Assembly: GCF_964019505.1 (NCBI RefSeq)
Contig: NZ_OZ026449.1
Location: 682,001 to 746,000, forward strand
Direction of reading: 5' to 3'
DNA length: 64,000 nucleotides
Source of the DNA: TIUS-1 sp964019505
GTDB taxonomy: Bacteria > Bacillota_I > Bacilli_A > Mycoplasmatales > Mycoplasmataceae
A program made the position numbers and the translations under genes. Every line of letters starts with the position of its first letter. Positions within the stretch are counted from its first letter, which is position 1. Positions 9,612-20,681 of the stretch are shown here, piece by piece. The notes under the pieces are model-generated. The model ran no database searches, had not been told where the DNA came from, and worked only from the letters and a program-made list of their open reading frames with translations.

Positions 9612-11259
9612 TGATTTTTCCCTCACCACGTTTTAATACATTTTTATAGATAATTATTTTTATTTCTTCATCTTCATTTATATTTACTTTTAATAATTTT
9701 ATTATTAAATTTTCTACAACTTCCATTAATCATATTAATGCAGCAAATATTAACACAAAATAAAATAGGTCAAATATTTCATATTGTAATATTACATTTC
9801 CATCAAGTACAAGCTTTCAAAAAGTAATTGAAAATGGGTTATAGAACATTAGATATTGTATGACAACAAAGTCAACCAATATTACATTAAGTACACTCTT
9901 GAACTTTTTTCTTCTTGAGACTCACAAAAAGCAAATCACTAATTCAAACAATGTAATAGAGATTAAAACTGGCAGTAGTACAAGTGGATCTTTTATCGAC
10001 TCAAAGTATTTAAACTTAAATAAGTATCCAAACTTATCAATAATAATTTCCCTGTTTCAATCTGGAACTGCCAAAAACATTAATGACCCTATTCCGATTA
10101 TTATTAATGGAATAACTACCATCATTATTGACGAACGTTTCGATAGTGTGAACTCCATTTGTTTTACCATTATATGACTACTAAACACTCAAATAACTAA
10201 GGCTAATGATATTGTCAACATTACAAGTGATACAACTATTCATGCAATATTCATAAGAGTTAAACTATACATCAAAGAGCCAAGTGACACTGGAAATAAA
10301 ATTTTAATATGATCTTTTATTAGCATGTTGTCGAAGCTAAATGAAAGTATTAACAATATTGCATACACAAAGAATAGCAGTACAAGTACTTTATTTTTAT
10401 CAAGACCAATAGCTGCAATTGTTAACAACCCCAATAAGTATGTGTACATTTGATATCTATTTTGATTTATACAATAGAATGCCAACATAATTGTTATTAA
10501 CAATACGAGATATACAAACGTTGATGTTGAACCAATACTCTTATTAAAATCACTTGTAATAGCTACAAGTCCAAACAATGCAAGTGAAATACAAATTGAA
10601 TTTATTAGTTTTGCAACAAACGTTTTACCAATTGTATTTTCTAAAATCATTCCAGTAAGAGATGTAAATATTAGTGTTCTAATAAATACATTAAACATAA
10701 ATATGAATTCTGTATACGTTCCAATATTCGCTTTGTTATAACCACCATTTGACATATTAAATATAACCAAAGGGGATAACATTATTTGTCCAAATATATC
10801 TCTAAGTTCTCTTGGCCCCGAACCAGACCTTGAGTCATCCATATACGTTTCAATGGCTTGCAGCCTACCCAAAATACCGTTCTTATTTAGATCTATATCT
10901 AATTTGAAATAAAAGAATAAAAAATAGCCCACAAACAATAGCACTAAAATTAGTGTTGTTCAGTTTAATCTAAAACTCTTGAATCAATACTTTACAAAGA
11001 TTATTGGCAATAGAGCAAACACTAATATCGAACCTCAAAGAAAGTAAGTAAATATCTGTAAGTTAAGAAAAGTGATGAACAATTCCAAAACAAATACAAT
11101 TATTGATAAGAACGAAATTAATGAAAAAAAACCAATTATCATTTTTGATGATATTTGTCTTTTTTGTATTTTAAATAAATTTAAGATTGTTGAGCCAGCA
11201 GCAAAACAAACAAAAAACATAATTGAAATAAAGATTAATGCTATGCTTGTTCCTGACAT
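9547..11259 (-). CDS. Polytopic membrane protein, possible Wzy/O-antigen-ligase-like
   Basis: Integral membrane protein of about 570 aa with roughly a dozen hydrophobic segments. I do not recognise a firm family. The largest hydrophilic loop, at about residues 120-165, contains the pattern SRSGSGPRELRDIFGQ followed by a Gly-rich stretch, which resembles the functional loop of Wzy polymerases and WaaL ligases. It directly follows a Wzx-like flippase gene, which supports a role in making or exporting a surface glycan. ATG 11259 has an AGAGG binding site. With TGA as Trp the frame stays open to TAG at 9547, so the C-terminus overlaps the first 65 bases of ligA. Function is inferred and uncertain. 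Confidence 0.6.
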
Positions 11260-11280
11260 AAATACCTCTATGTGATTATA

Positions 11281-13218
11281 CTATTTATCAGGTTTCACTT
11301 TATAAATTAACTCATCCTTTGCATCAATAAATGATGTTGAGTTATTCAACTCAACCGTTGAACTTCTTATATCTTCATTGTCGAATGTAATAGTCTTTTC
11401 ACTAACCTTTTCAGCTTCTTTTTTGTTATCAAAAAAGTGAATATCTTCTTCTTCGTCTTTTACTGTAAGCTGACTTATTTTTTCCATTAGTCTGTTATCA
11501 ATTATTTTTGAAATAACAGGTATTTTTTTGATGGCGTCAAAGATCAATCCTGGAGAAAAAATAAACGAAGTTAATATTATTAGTACAGCAGAAGTACTGA
11601 TTGTTGTGACTGCCAGTATTATGAAGTATTCAATTTTTCCCGAATCTAAATAATCAGTTACACTTTGAATTTTACTAATTACTGTGTAGTTAAGTATTAT
11701 GGCAATTGTGATTGGTAAAACGAATACCAAAATATTTCTAACATCAACTTTTGAACTTGATGAATACGTTAAATATTTTGAACAATAAACAGATAAATAA
11801 ATACACCTTACTAATAAGAAGAATATTTTTAAACAATACATTGCAACAATTCCAGTTACCATGAAATAATCTCCACCAGGTCTAGTGAAAAACACAATTA
11901 TTAGTGAAATTATATTTGCAAAAAAGTATGTCAATCCAATTGTGTTTTGAACATTTGAAATTTCATAGTTCTTACCTTTTGCTTGAATTAATGTATTTTG
12001 TGATTCACCTATAATTACCAGTGTTGTGGCTGTGGCAATCAGTAGTGAAAACGTTGTATTTAAAAACATATATTGCATCACATTTATTTGAGCAGCCATA
12101 TCTTCTGGTTTTGCTAGGTGAGTCATTTCTTCTTTAACAAGTGGATAATATAAAGAAGAAACAAAGTATGGCATTAGGATTGCTAGGTTTATAAATGTGA
12201 ATGCCCCTATAGCTAATGTGTACAATTCGTATTTAGCATATGTCTCTCACTTTAGCCTTCCCTGTTTGGCAATTACATTTGTAAAATACTCTCTAAATGA
12301 GACGATAAAATTTAACATTATTGTTTGAACGTTCAATGCAACAATCATATACAAAGTAAGTGTAGACGACACTCCAGCTCCAAAAAATAACATAACAAAA
12401 ATTATATCTGACGAAAGCATTAAAGTGACTCCTAACCCTGATTTAGATAATTGGAATGACATTAAGTTCATTTTTTGATTTATTATTCCACGACGGTATT
12501 TTAATCAAACATAATTCTTTTTGATAAATATTCAGATGAATGCCAACTTAATTGGACCTATCAATCAGAATAATGAGAAAGTCACAATTGGTGAAAGCGT
12601 TGTTATATTAATGATCGATAAAATAATTGAGTAAACAAGCACTTCAGAAAAAAGAATAATTGCTTTTCTTGAATACGATTGTTGATCTGCTGCAATTATA
12701 TTTTCTTCTGCTGCTCCAAAAAATGTTGGAATAAAATTTCTTGTCGAGAAAACCAAAGTAATCAACACTAGTTGTAAGTAGTTAATTGAATCAAATGTAG
12801 TTTGACCAGTTAATATAATTCCGTTTTCTCAAGTTTCTTTATCAAAGATGGCACCGATATCACTCATGCTAAAGTGAATAAAAACGGGATATAAAAAGGA
12901 AATGGCAACCGCTATAACTAATGAAGAAATGGCACTCTTTCTGTACAATCTTTTTGCAGCAGAATAAATTTCGTTAGCCGATATTCAATCACCCTTTTGC
13001 ATTGGTTTAACTAACAATATCATTGTAACAACACCGATTCCTGATTCGGCAGTTGCAATTAGTGCCGCAAACATCATTGTAACTCGGATATACCCGTTAA
13101 ACTCAGAACCAAAATTATTAAGTATGAAATAAATTAATAAAAACTGAAGTGTTGCTCCAATGATAGAAATTGAGATCGCAATAACTAAATTAATAAAAGT
13201 TTTTTTTGTTGAAATCAT
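11281..13218 (-). CDS. MOP-superfamily (Wzx-like) flippase or exporter
   Basis: Membrane protein of 645 aa with about 12-14 transmembrane helices. The N-terminus (ISIIGATLQFLLIYFILNN, then FGSEFNGYIRV) is typical of polysaccharide flippases of the MOP superfamily, where the first helices include the pattern FG...NG. These move lipid-linked oligosaccharides across the membrane. The last 100 or so residues form a hydrophilic, acidic cytoplasmic tail (VKDEEEDIHFFDNKK) not found in ordinary Wzx proteins. It is the first gene of a run continuing into the next membrane protein, ligA and gatCAB, and has an extended -10 promoter 20 bp upstream. MATE-type export of another substrate is possible. Confidence 0.65.
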
Positions 13219-13237
13219 AGCAATCTCCTATTAGTAA

Positions 13238-13246
13238 ATTATAACA
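13238..13246 (-). promoter_or_regulatory. Extended -10 promoter (TGTTATAAT) for the flippase-ligA-gat run
   Basis: On the minus strand TGTTATAAT is a consensus extended -10 element. It lies about 20 bp upstream of the flippase start, leaving a short leader that contains the TAGGAG binding site. No good -35 box is visible, as expected for an extended -10 promoter. Confidence 0.5.
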
Positions 13247-13301
13247 TTAACACCCTTTATATCTTTTTCTATGCCACTAATAAAGGATATATTTTGCATA
13301 T

Positions 13302-13331
13302 AAAAAAATACGAGTTGAATCGTATTTTTTT
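13302..13331. terminator. Terminator after rpsI
   Basis: A 12-bp perfect stem (AAAAAAATACGA with TCGTATTTTTTT, loop of 6) lies 11 bp past the rpsI stop. A/T runs on both sides make it symmetrical, but only rpsI reads into it. Confidence 0.85.
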
Positions 13332-13342
13332 GATATAAATAA

Positions 13343-13741
13343 TTAACGTTTTGAAAACTGAGGTGCACGACGTGCTCCGTATAGACCGTATTTTTTACGT
13401 TCTTTAATACGTGAGTCACGAGTTATCATACCTTTTTCTCTTAGTACCAATCTGTAGTCTGCTGAAGCTTCAATTAAAGCTCTAGCAATACCTAGTCTAG
13501 CAGCTCCTGCTTGACCTGTGAAACCCCCACCTTTTACTTTTACAAAAATATCAAAATCTTTTTTTGTTTCTGTAAAAACTAGTGGTTGTTCAAGATCTTG
13601 AACAAGTGTTGGGAATGGAAAGAACTCAAGTGCAGGTTTTCCGTTAACAGTTACGTTACCGTTACCTGGTGTTAATATTACTTGAGCAGTAGAAGTTTTT
13701 CTTCTACCAGTTCCTCTATATTCAACTCTGTTATTTGCCAT
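13343..13741 (-). CDS. rpsI: 30S ribosomal protein S9 (uS9)
   Basis: Small-subunit protein S9, 132 aa. Its C-terminal tail reaches toward the P site and ends in the invariant KR. Core motifs YRGTGRRKTSTA at the N-terminus and RKKYGLYGARRAPQFSKR at the end are diagnostic. The start overlaps the rplM stop by one base (TAATG), the conserved rplM-rpsI arrangement. Confidence 0.97.
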   Translation of the reverse strand: MANNRVEYRGTGRRKTSTAQVILTPGNGNVTVNGKPALEFFPFPTLVQDLEQPLVFTETKKDFDIFVKVKGGGFTGQAGAARLGIARALIEASADYRLVLREKGMITRDSRIKERKKYGLYGARRAPQFSKR

Positions 13742-14187
13742 TACTTACTAGCTCCCTTGATTACCATGATTTCTGGTTGTTGTGCTTCATGTTGGTGTGT
13801 TGCACCTGAATATACATGAAGTGCACGGAATTGACTTGATCCTTGTACGTTTTTTGATAACATCAAACGAACAGCTCTTTCGACAATTCTTTCTGGATTC
13901 AATTCTCTTTCAGTGGCTACATTTCTTTTATGTAATCCACCTGGGTGCATTGAGTGACGGTAGTAGTATTTATCTGATTCTTTTTTACCTGACAATTTTA
14001 CTTTCTCTGCATTAATAACGATCACGTGATCTCCGTTATTTATGTGAGGAGTATAGTCTGGTTTGTGTTTACCACGTAGAATCATAGCTATTTGTGTAGC
14101 CATCCTACCAAGTGTTTGCCCTTCGGCATCCACTACTCATCATTTTTTATTTATATCTGCTGATTTAATCAGTGTTGTTTGTTTCAT
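13741..14187 (-). CDS. rplM: 50S ribosomal protein L13 (uL13)
   Basis: Large-subunit assembly protein L13, 148 aa. The N-terminal part reads TTLIKSADINKKWWVVDAEG with a TGA-coded Trp, followed by TLGRMATQIAMILRGKHKP. The true start is ATG 14187 with an AAGGAG binding site, upstream of an internal Met. First gene of the rplM-rpsI operon, with its own promoter and leader hairpin. Confidence 0.97.
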
Positions 14188-14200
14188 TGTGCTTATTCTC

Positions 14201-14230
14201 CTTACGGTTCCGAGGCCTATTGGGTGTAAG
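14201..14230 (-). promoter_or_regulatory. Leader hairpin of rplM, candidate L13 leader
   Basis: In the 45-nt leader of rplM the minus strand can fold CTTAC...GTAAG around an internal part containing CCCAATAGGCCTCGGAACC. Position and size fit the L13 leader known in Firmicutes, where L13 is thought to autoregulate. The match to that RNA family is from general similarity, not from a covariance search. Confidence 0.45.
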
Positions 14231-14237
14231 CAAAAAT

Positions 14238-14267
14238 ATTATATATTAATACTCAACCTAGTTTCAA
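14238..14267 (-). promoter_or_regulatory. rplM: Promoter of rplM-rpsI (TTGAAA, 18 bp, TATAAT)
   Basis: On the minus strand TTGAAA (14262-14267) and TATAAT (14238-14243) are separated by 18 bp, close to the vegetative sigma consensus. The predicted transcript starts about 45 nt before the rplM ATG and includes the leader hairpin. Confidence 0.7.
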
Positions 14268-14312
14268 TACATTTATGTTTAAAGTTTAAATATTAGTGAG
14301 TTTATAAAAAAT

Positions 14313-14338
14313 AAAAATACAGCTTACGCTGCATTTTT
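14313..14338 (-). terminator. Terminator after the 62-aa membrane peptide gene
   Basis: AAAAATGCAGC pairs with GCTGTATTTTT on the minus strand (one G-U pair, loop of 4) followed by T residues. It lies 20 bp after the small gene and separates it from rplM. Confidence 0.7.
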
Positions 14339-14358
14339 GATCGTGTGTTTTGTTTTAA

Positions 14359-14547
14359 TTAACCAATTAAACCAAATCCACCTTTACCTGGTCAAATCAA
14401 GTAAAGGATTCCTGGGATTACAGCCATAATTAATAAAATAATTAGTGTTACTATTTTAAATTTTGGGTGTAGGAAGAAATAAATAATTCCTGGGATAATA
14501 GCCATAATTAATAAAATAATAAATAAAATAATACTTTTGTTTTTCAT
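14359..14547 (-). CDS. 62-aa membrane peptide with an internal duplication
   Basis: Small hydrophobic protein of 62 aa, not recognised. It starts at ATG 14547 with a strong AAGGAG binding site. It is almost entirely two near-identical transmembrane segments, IILFIILLIMAIIPGIIYFF and LIILLIMAVIPGILYLIW, joined by a short basic loop (HPKFK), and ends in a Gly-rich tail (PGKGGFGLIG). A TGA Trp lies near the end. The DNA of the two halves is also nearly repeated, so the gene arose by duplication of one helix. The gene has its own terminator and is monocistronic. The repeated P-G in each helix could support a pore-like or toxin-like peptide, but no function is assigned. Confidence 0.7.
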
Positions 14548-14626
14548 ATAAACTCCTTGTTAATATTTATTAATTATCTCATATTTAGTTAGTATTTTCA
14601 AGTATTTTCACATCCAATTGTCTATT

Positions 14627-14652
14627 AAAAATATCTCATAAGAGATATTTTT
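14627..14652 (-). terminator. Terminator after the FtsX-type permease
   Basis: An 11-bp stem (AAAAATATCTC with GAGATATTTTT, loop of 4) lies immediately after the permease stop, with T residues following on the minus strand. Confidence 0.8.
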
Positions 14653-14653
14653 A

Positions 14654-17600
14654 TTATGAATCCAATGCTTGTACTGGAGTTAGTTTTCTAATTTTTTCAT
14701 ATGCTGCATAGAATGTTAGTAAGAATACTATTGATAGTAATCCCGCAACCATGAATGGCATTCATATTTCGAATGAAACAGGAAGAATTCATGATCCACC
14801 TTGAGCAAGCATATTGGTTACCCCCACAAATGAGAATCAACCAGTAGTAAATCCAATTGCATAAGCTATTAAGATAGCAATTAAATATATACTAATAATT
14901 TGTCAAATGATGTAACGTTTTCTGTAACCTAACAATTTCATTGTTGCAATAAATTGTGAGTTTTCAGAAATAACAATTGATGTTACCAATAAAATAATTA
15001 TTGATGAAATTATCATCGCAAATACAATGAACATTATTGTAATCATTTTAACTAGGTCTGTCATTTGTGAAAGTATTAACCTAGCCTGATCCATGGGTAC
15101 AGACATTGCTGTGGCACCAACTGCATAACCTTCGATAAAATTATCCGGGTCAGGAACCGGAGGACATTCTTTCTCGCCCTCCTCTGGAACACATTCATCC
15201 GATGCAGGTTTGTAACCAAATGCTCCGTTTAGTCCAACGGCAGAAAAGTCGCCATTAGATGATGTTGTCGCCATGCTCTTTTGTATATCGTTATGAATTG
15301 GGTCCCTAGAATATTTATAGTTAAATATTGGATAAGTATTTTCAAAAATAGTTAAATAATCATTATAGACTGGGGCAAACTTTTCTTGGGAGCTAGCTTT
15401 GCTATATAGGTATAGATAATTATTACCTAAAATTTCGCTTCTAACTTTTTCAATTTCTTCTGGTGTAATTTCAATCCCACTTGTTAAATCATACTTTGAT
15501 TTAACAAATTCTAAAATTTGATTACTTGGCAAGTCAAAGTTTTTGAATCAGTTTTCAAAAATAACATCTCTCGAATCATCAAAGTTCATTATTTCATCTG
15601 CAATATTATTGTCTGTTCAAGCTTGTGGTTGACCAAAACTTTTTTGAACTCCAGCCACAACAAATCTTTTATTAACAACTTCAGAAGATCCATAAATACC
15701 ACCCTCTGCCATAGACTCATTAATTTTTGTTTGACCTGTTGATGTTAGTGCATCATTCGCACTGATTGACTTACCATCAATTTGTACAGGCGTAACACTT
15801 CCATGTAATAACTCCGTAGCTGAGTCAACGAAGTTCTTCCCTGCCGTAGACTGATAAGATCTTGAAGATTCTGAAACATAATTTGAGTATGGTGTGTAGT
15901 TGTTTACATCTGAAATTTTTTGATTAATATCTGCAGAAACAATATCACCGTTTGAGTTTTTCAATACATTTCTTTCAATATCTAAAAATACTGAGTCTCC
16001 AACTTTAGCATTTAACAACTTAGAAAATGATTCGTTTATTATGATTGGTTCTTTATAAATAGAATTAAAAAGATTTCCCCTTAAATTATCACCGTTTGAG
16101 TTTTCAAGTTCAATAAGATTTAAATTATCGTCTTCACTTAATCCGTATACATTAATTCCAATATTATCTTTAACTTTTGTTTTTAGCATTGTACCCTTTG
16201 ATTCATAATTTGGATCGAAAGGAACAACATTGAATGAGATAGAAAATTCTGATTTATTTTTTTCATTTGGATTATTAAGTCCAACTATTGCGTTTTTTAT
16301 GTTTTCTTGTACAAAATAAGGTGCTCTTGAATATGCAGTTTGCATCAAGTACATTGAAATTCTTCCTTCAAAAAATAAATTGAACCACGCAGCCATTTCG
16401 ACAGCAAGTTGTTTTTTATATGGTTTATACTCTTCATTTTCTAAAAGATCTTTTGTAGGTGTAGACATTAAGTCAATACCTTTGCCTTCGTTAAAATCAG
16501 ATAAGAACACAATGTCTTGTGAGACTTCTGGTGAATCTAAATTAATTGGAGTTAACTCAGAAACAATTGTCTCTCATGTTGTTTCTACATTTTTCATTTT
16601 AGTAAAGATACTACTTTTTTTCATTTGTGAAATTAATTGCTTATCTATTATTTCGTTATCTAAAATTAATTTTTTATTAATTGTTATTGGTAGGCCTTTA
16701 ATATATTTCTTATAAAAGTTATGGATTGTTTCAATGTATTTATTTAAATTTTCATTTACAGTTAAGTCTCCAATATTCTTTATTTCATTTTCAAACAATA
16801 TCAAGTCAGTTCATTGCTGTTTTAACGTGTTTTTTGCCATTGAATTTATATTAAATTCAAATTTATCCAAGGCATCTAAGAATGATTCTGTTAGCATTTG
16901 ATAGTTTAGGTACGCCATTCTACTTGATGCAGATCCACCTGAACCAAATAATCCTGGTAATTTTGCGTCATCCAATAGGATGTTTGGTGAGTAGTTATAT
17001 CTACTTATGTTTCCACTAATTAGGTCATCAAATAAAACTTTATAATCAATTTCGGTTTTTTCTTCGTTTAATGGTAATGGTGAGTAAACTTCATATTTTT
17101 TACTTGGAGAAATATAGTCATCAACTTTTTTATTTGCAACATATCCATACTTATTATCAACATCTGTTTTTTTGTGGTTTGGATTAAACGTTTTGTAAAA
17201 TGAAAGCGGGTTCTCAGCTATTGGTTGTTGATATTCTGTAACAAACTTATAGTCCATTCCATCAAATGACGCAGTTTCATTCTTTGCAATAATAGTCGGA
17301 GTAATAGAGGTGAATGTTATTAATATTGATGACGCTAGTATTGTCACAAATGTACCTAAAAATTTAACCCAAGATCCTGCAAAGATACTCATTCTCAATC
17401 GTGTATCAAAGTTTGATTTTTTAAATGCAGATTTAATAAACATCCCAACAACTGAATGTTTAGCACTATTCTTACCTTTTAACAAAGTTAGTGCTGGCTT
17501 TTTAATTTCAACTAAAATTAACATTGACGCTATAAACGTTAATAAAATAAATCCGACAATTCAAGTCGAAAAGAAACTGGCGATTGAAAATGTAAAACTA

Positions 17601-18928
17601 CCAAATGAAATTGCAAAGAATGTTGAAAATGTTGATATGACCGTAAATGATATACCAATTGAAATCATATACCCAAGCGTAACACCTATTGTTGCAGTTA
17701 TTGCTGGTATTGCGACGAAGTTTAATAGTATTTCTTTTTTTCAATACCCCAAAGCTTTCAAACAACCCATTTGTGATTTAACTGCTTCCACCCTTTTCTT
17801 CAACACTATTGATAAGGCAAACATAGCAATGAATGTCGTTACTAAAAATAGTAATATTGTGATTGTGTTGTAAGCGGTGATAACAGTACCAAACATCAGT
17901 ACTCTACTTGAATACATATACGTTGAGTCGTTATTTAAATAAGCAATTTTGTTATTTTTTAGTACTCCAATTTTTTCATTGTATTTGTTATACATTTCAC
18001 TTATATTGTGTCTTTTTGAATTATATTCAAAAGATATGTAAGATTCTTTACCAAATTCAGTTCCATACAATAGTGATTTTGTTTGATCGAATACAACAAA
18101 ATTATCATCTTTATTAATTTCTAAACCAAAATTTTTAGGCTTAACATATGCTATAAAGTTTGATGCTGCGTCAGGGAACACGGTTGTTTGGTCTGTTATG
18201 GGTGTCGCAAAGTCTGCAGAGGTTCCAAAACCAACAATATGAAATCAAGCGTTGTTTGGATTGTTATTTAAAAATTCAACTGCTGATTTATTTTCTAACT
18301 GCTCCTTAAGATTGGCGTCTAATTTATCTGAATTTTTTACGAGCAATGTTGAACCATAGCTATCCTTTTCTACTCTAATTATATCTCCAATTTTAATATT
18401 GTTTAGCTTCGCAAAGTTTTCATTGACAATCATTTCTCTGTCACCGGCAACATCCATATTATTACTAAAGTTAGAACCACCGCTTATAACAAGTGAATCA
18501 ACATTTACGTTCTCTGTAGGTGAAGTCTTAGTCACCACTTTCATATTGAATTTTTGATCATTTGTTTGTGAGTCTAATTTTGAAAAAGATCTAGCCTCAG
18601 TTCTTGATCATGTTAAATCATAATTATTTTCTTCAACCATTTTATTAAATCAATATTGAAATAAGTATGTTTGATTATTAACTAATTTTTTTTCACCATC
18701 TTCCACTGATTGAACACGTCTCGAATTTTGTACATCAAAAATACCATCTCTTAAATTAGATTCTTGGTTTAGATGTGTATTCTTTTTGTTAATTTGTTCG
18801 TAGCTTGATGTAACCAATGAAAGTATAATTGTCATTAACATCACTAATAGTGATATACCAATTAATTGAGTTTTACCTTTTCATGAACTTCTGAATGCGT
18901 TCTTTAATAATAGTCTTTTACTTTTCAT
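14654..18928 (-). CDS. Large FtsX/MacB-type ABC transporter permease
   Basis: Very large membrane protein of 1424 aa; one open frame when TGA is Trp. The layout is an N-terminal helix (LIGISLLVMLMTIILSLVTS), a long extracellular domain, a first FtsX membrane block with KSQMGCLKALGYWKKEIL, a second large extracellular domain, and a second FtsX block near the C-terminus (ATMKLLGYRKRYIIWQI, ending KIRKLTPVQALDS). This is the doubled FtsX plan of mollicute lipoprotein-type permeases. FtsX permeases need an ATPase partner (MacB/LolD-like), but none is encoded next to it; the gene is flanked by terminators on both sides. Start ATG 18928 has GGTGGA. Substrate is unknown; lipoprotein or peptide export or mechanical signalling are the family's usual roles. 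Confidence 0.85.
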
Positions 18929-18959
18929 TTGTTCCACCGTGTATAAGAGTATTATATAA

Positions 18960-18989
18960 AAAATCAGTGCTAATTCCAACACTGATTTT
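18960..18989 (-). terminator. Terminator after the TSUP-family gene
   Basis: A 10-bp perfect stem (AAAATCAGTG with CACTGATTTT) is followed on the minus strand by TTTATAT. It ends the ecf-truA-TSUP operon. Confidence 0.7.
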
Positions 18990-19003
18990 AAATTTATTTA
19001 TGA

Positions 19004-20674
19004 CTACATTGAGTCTTTTATCGATAATAAATAGCTTGTATATTTTTCTGAAACTGAAGTGTTTGCAACGGTTACCGCTTCATTAACTTTCGCAATTTTA
19101 GCATCGCTTTTCATCATATATACATTCCTTAGAAGAGAGGCTGATGTTGCAAGAATAACAACTACACTTGTTGATCTCATAATTTTAATCATAAGTGCTT
19201 CTGCATCTGGGTCATTTCCAATGATTACAACAAACACAACTATGAATGCAATTAATACAGAAATTATACCTGGTGCTATCATGTTCAGTGAAATCTTTGG
19301 TAAGAAGTTATTGGTTGCCGAATAACGCCATGCAGCAGTTTGTTGTGCCACGGCGGCAGCACATGTCATGATTGGGATTGATGTTAATGGGTTTAATCCC
19401 AATACAGAAATTGCTACCATTGATGGAGCATATAAACCAACTCCAAAACTCATCAGTACACCAATAACAACAAACATAAACATACCCAATATCAGCTCAG
19501 GAATATCTTCTTTTGAAGAAAGCCCCGTCTTTACATCGTGGGTAAGTACATTTGTTAAAACCAAAATCATAAGTGTTGCTGTAACAAGCAACGAAATACC
19601 CATCACAAAAGCAATAACTGTTCTGTGTACTTTTTCAACAATAAATGATCCACCTAGTGTTCCAATTACAGTTGCTACACAAAATAATGAAAGTGTTAGA
19701 ATATCTACTTCAATTGCTCCAAGGAATAATATCCCTGCAAACATTTGAGGCACTGCTAAACCAACGTTTAATGTTCCTGGTAATTTTTTGAATTCATGTG
19801 GTCTAATGGCTTTTGTGATTTTGAAAGTAGCTGTAGCCATTGCAAAAGAACCAATACCCAATGTATCGGTAAAGGCACTAATAAACCCAGCTAAACCACC
19901 TCTTCACATTTCTTTATCATCATTTAAATATAATCTTCCAAATGAGTGTCTTAATATAAGTTGTAATCAAAACAAAAAACTTATTATTCCAAATAAACAC
20001 ATAACAACAATTGAAAATACATTTGGTCTTATTCCTTTTAGCGGAATTAAATATATGTAATTTATTAACAATCCAGTGATTAAGGCAAAGATAAATGTAA
20101 GACCGATTGCAACTATTAGGTGTTTGGGTCTTAAGTCTAGAAATCTCCTTTCTTCAACTCGTGCAAGTACATGTTTTGATCTAATAATTAACTTTTCAAG
20201 TTCGTCAATTTCTGCATCAGTTATTCGTGTGTATTCTGAATATCATTTTTTTAGATCTTTAATTTTATCTTCAATTGATTCTTTGTATGTTTTTGCTTGA
20301 ACTATATCATTTGAATTTTCATCTTTTTTAGCTACGCTATCACTAGAATCTTTTTGCTTTTCACTCTTTAATCTAGCGGCCACCATCTTTGCTTCTTTGT
20401 TTTCATCAGCAATGATTTTTTTATATATAGCCATACTTTTGTTTCTAAATTCATACGCGTCATTTAAATCTACATTTAAATCATTTAGCTCATTAATCAT
20501 ATCTTTAACGTCAACTTTTAAAACGTCAGTTAATTCTTTATGACGAACTCTGTTTTCAATAATGAACGAACTCAAAACTATGTGTCCTATTTTTTTTGCT
20601 TGTGCTTTATCCACAAAGTATTTTTCTAGTTCTTCTAAAACTGTACTTTGAAAATGTTGTTGCTGTTTTAACAT
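19004..20674 (-). CDS. TSUP (TauE/SafE)-family transporter with a cytosolic N-terminal domain
   Basis: Membrane protein of 556 aa. From about residue 185 to the end there are about nine helices typical of the TSUP (sulfite exporter TauE/SafE) family, with the motif GFISAFTDTLGIGSFAMAT and a second repeat near FGVGLYAPSMVAI. Before it lies a charged, helical domain of about 180 residues (LKQQQHFQSTVLEELEKYF, then a coiled-coil-like KLKDLKK region), unusual because TSUP proteins are normally 250-300 aa of membrane domain only. ATG 20674 has an AAGGG site and follows truA by 7 bp. The substrate is unknown; the family exports sulfite and organosulfonates or imports related anions. Confidence 0.8.
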
Positions 20675-20681
20675 GTGTCCC

